Shown here one piece after another: positions 63,822 to 64,000 of a stretch of 64,000 bases of DNA (position 1 is the stretch's first letter; each line of letters begins with the position of its first letter). Origin of the DNA: Synechococcus sp. PCC 6312 (lineage in GTDB: Bacteria; Cyanobacteriota; Cyanobacteriia; Thermosynechococcales; Thermosynechococcaceae); assembly GCF_000316685.1 (NCBI RefSeq), contig NC_019680.1:3047407-3111406 (forward strand). Reading direction: 5' to 3'. The position numbers were made by a program, and so were the translations under genes. The notes below the pieces were generated by a model. The model was not told the DNA's origin and searched no databases. It saw only the letters and a list, made by a program, of their open reading frames with translations.

Positions 63822-64000
63822 TTAACCTTCTCCTGTGCTGGAATGAGTGATACCCAGTTGCCGCTGACGTTCGAGGGTCATGAGTTGGGCCAGAGTATGA
63901 CGCAAGTGTTTATACTGGTGGGGCTTGACTTCCCGACGGGTGGCCTGGGCAAACCGCAGATCAAAGAGTTGCTTTTTTATTTCTGCAATTTTTTCATCTA
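63822..64000 (-). CDS. rpmC: 50S ribosomal protein L29, C-terminal part
   Basis: The minus-strand frame enters at the window edge and ends at TAA 63822-63824. It reads [20 protein letters not shown], then [19 protein letters not shown], the two-helix L29 core, with a tail THSSTGEG. The first few residues lie outside the window. Precedes rpsQ by 2 bases. Confidence 0.92.
   Translation of the reverse strand, partial: DEKIAEIKKQLFDLRFAQATRREVKPHQYKHLRHTLAQLMTLERQRQLGITHSSTGEG

Noticed and set aside
1-64000. CRISPR arrays, rRNA or tRNA genes
   Set aside because: No regularly spaced direct repeats and no tRNA-like cloverleaf or rRNA segments recognised while reading the intergenic regions.

Overview
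The window is a piece of cyanobacterial chromosome. This rests on ycf4, chlM, psaX, gap2, a complete bicarbonate-type ABC transporter operon (cmpABCD), a KaiB-domain protein, a twitching ATPase gene (pilT) and the cyanobacterial form of the ribosomal-protein cluster (no rpmD or rpsN; truA-rplM-rpsI-rpmE at its end). A short psaX gene encoding a small photosystem I subunit, best known from Thermosynechococcus and relatives, points to a unicellular cyanobacterium of the Thermosynechococcus / Synechococcus PCC 6312 type. I cannot fix the species from sequence alone. The motif GGCCTGG/CCAGGCC occurs far more often than chance, while the usual cyanobacterial HIP1 octamer GCGATCGC is rare here.

Layout. 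1-4.5 kb: 3' part of dapL, ygfZ-like, a secreted pentapeptide-repeat protein, msrA. 3.8-5.9 kb (minus): pilT followed by a gene with a C-terminal KaiB-like domain. 5.9-6.9 kb: a gene-poor stretch with tiny psaX between two direct copies of a ~105 bp repeat with terminal inverted repeats. 6.9-10.5 kb: tsaB, two hypotheticals, an MDR oxidoreductase, a lone DppC-type permease, then a 283 bp IS5-type remnant. 11-16.4 kb: cmpABCD. 16.4-22.7 kb (minus): FHA-PAS-GAF histidine kinase, diheme cytochrome c and DUF4346 gene, then dnaK-dnaJ. 22.9-28 kb: crcB, GGCT-like, chlM, DUF445, a small secreted-protein gene broken by a stop, and an ABC1/AarF kinase. 28.7-36.6 kb: pnp, GNAT, a long radical SAM/DUF2344 gene, two Uma2 genes, a displaced 3' end of a second radical SAM/DUF2344 copy, ycf4. 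36.8-44.3 kb: slipin, DUF1830, a B12-type radical SAM protein, gap2, a class V aminotransferase, DUF1838, an Rpn-type nuclease and a frameshifted DUF29 gene. 44.5-52 kb: a membrane polyferredoxin fused to a degenerate NtrC-like AAA domain, a BON-like membrane protein, an EAL phosphodiesterase, and a DUF1400 hydrolase/DUF39 operon. 53.1-64 kb (minus): translation cluster from rpmC to rpmE with secY, adk, infA and rpoA.

How genes work together. cmpABCD supplies inorganic carbon and gap2 works in the Calvin cycle. Ycf4, PsaX and ChlM serve photosystem I and chlorophyll. The last 11 kb is one long translation/secretion/transcription operon. Accessory DNA (two Uma2 genes, Rpn, DUF29, IS remnant, repeats) is scattered among housekeeping genes, and in one place appears to have remodelled the 3' end of a resident gene. 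The most unusual items are the AAA/polyferredoxin fusion, the KaiB-like gene with a ten-base homopolymer just after its start, the repeat pair around psaX, and the radical SAM/Uma2 mosaic.
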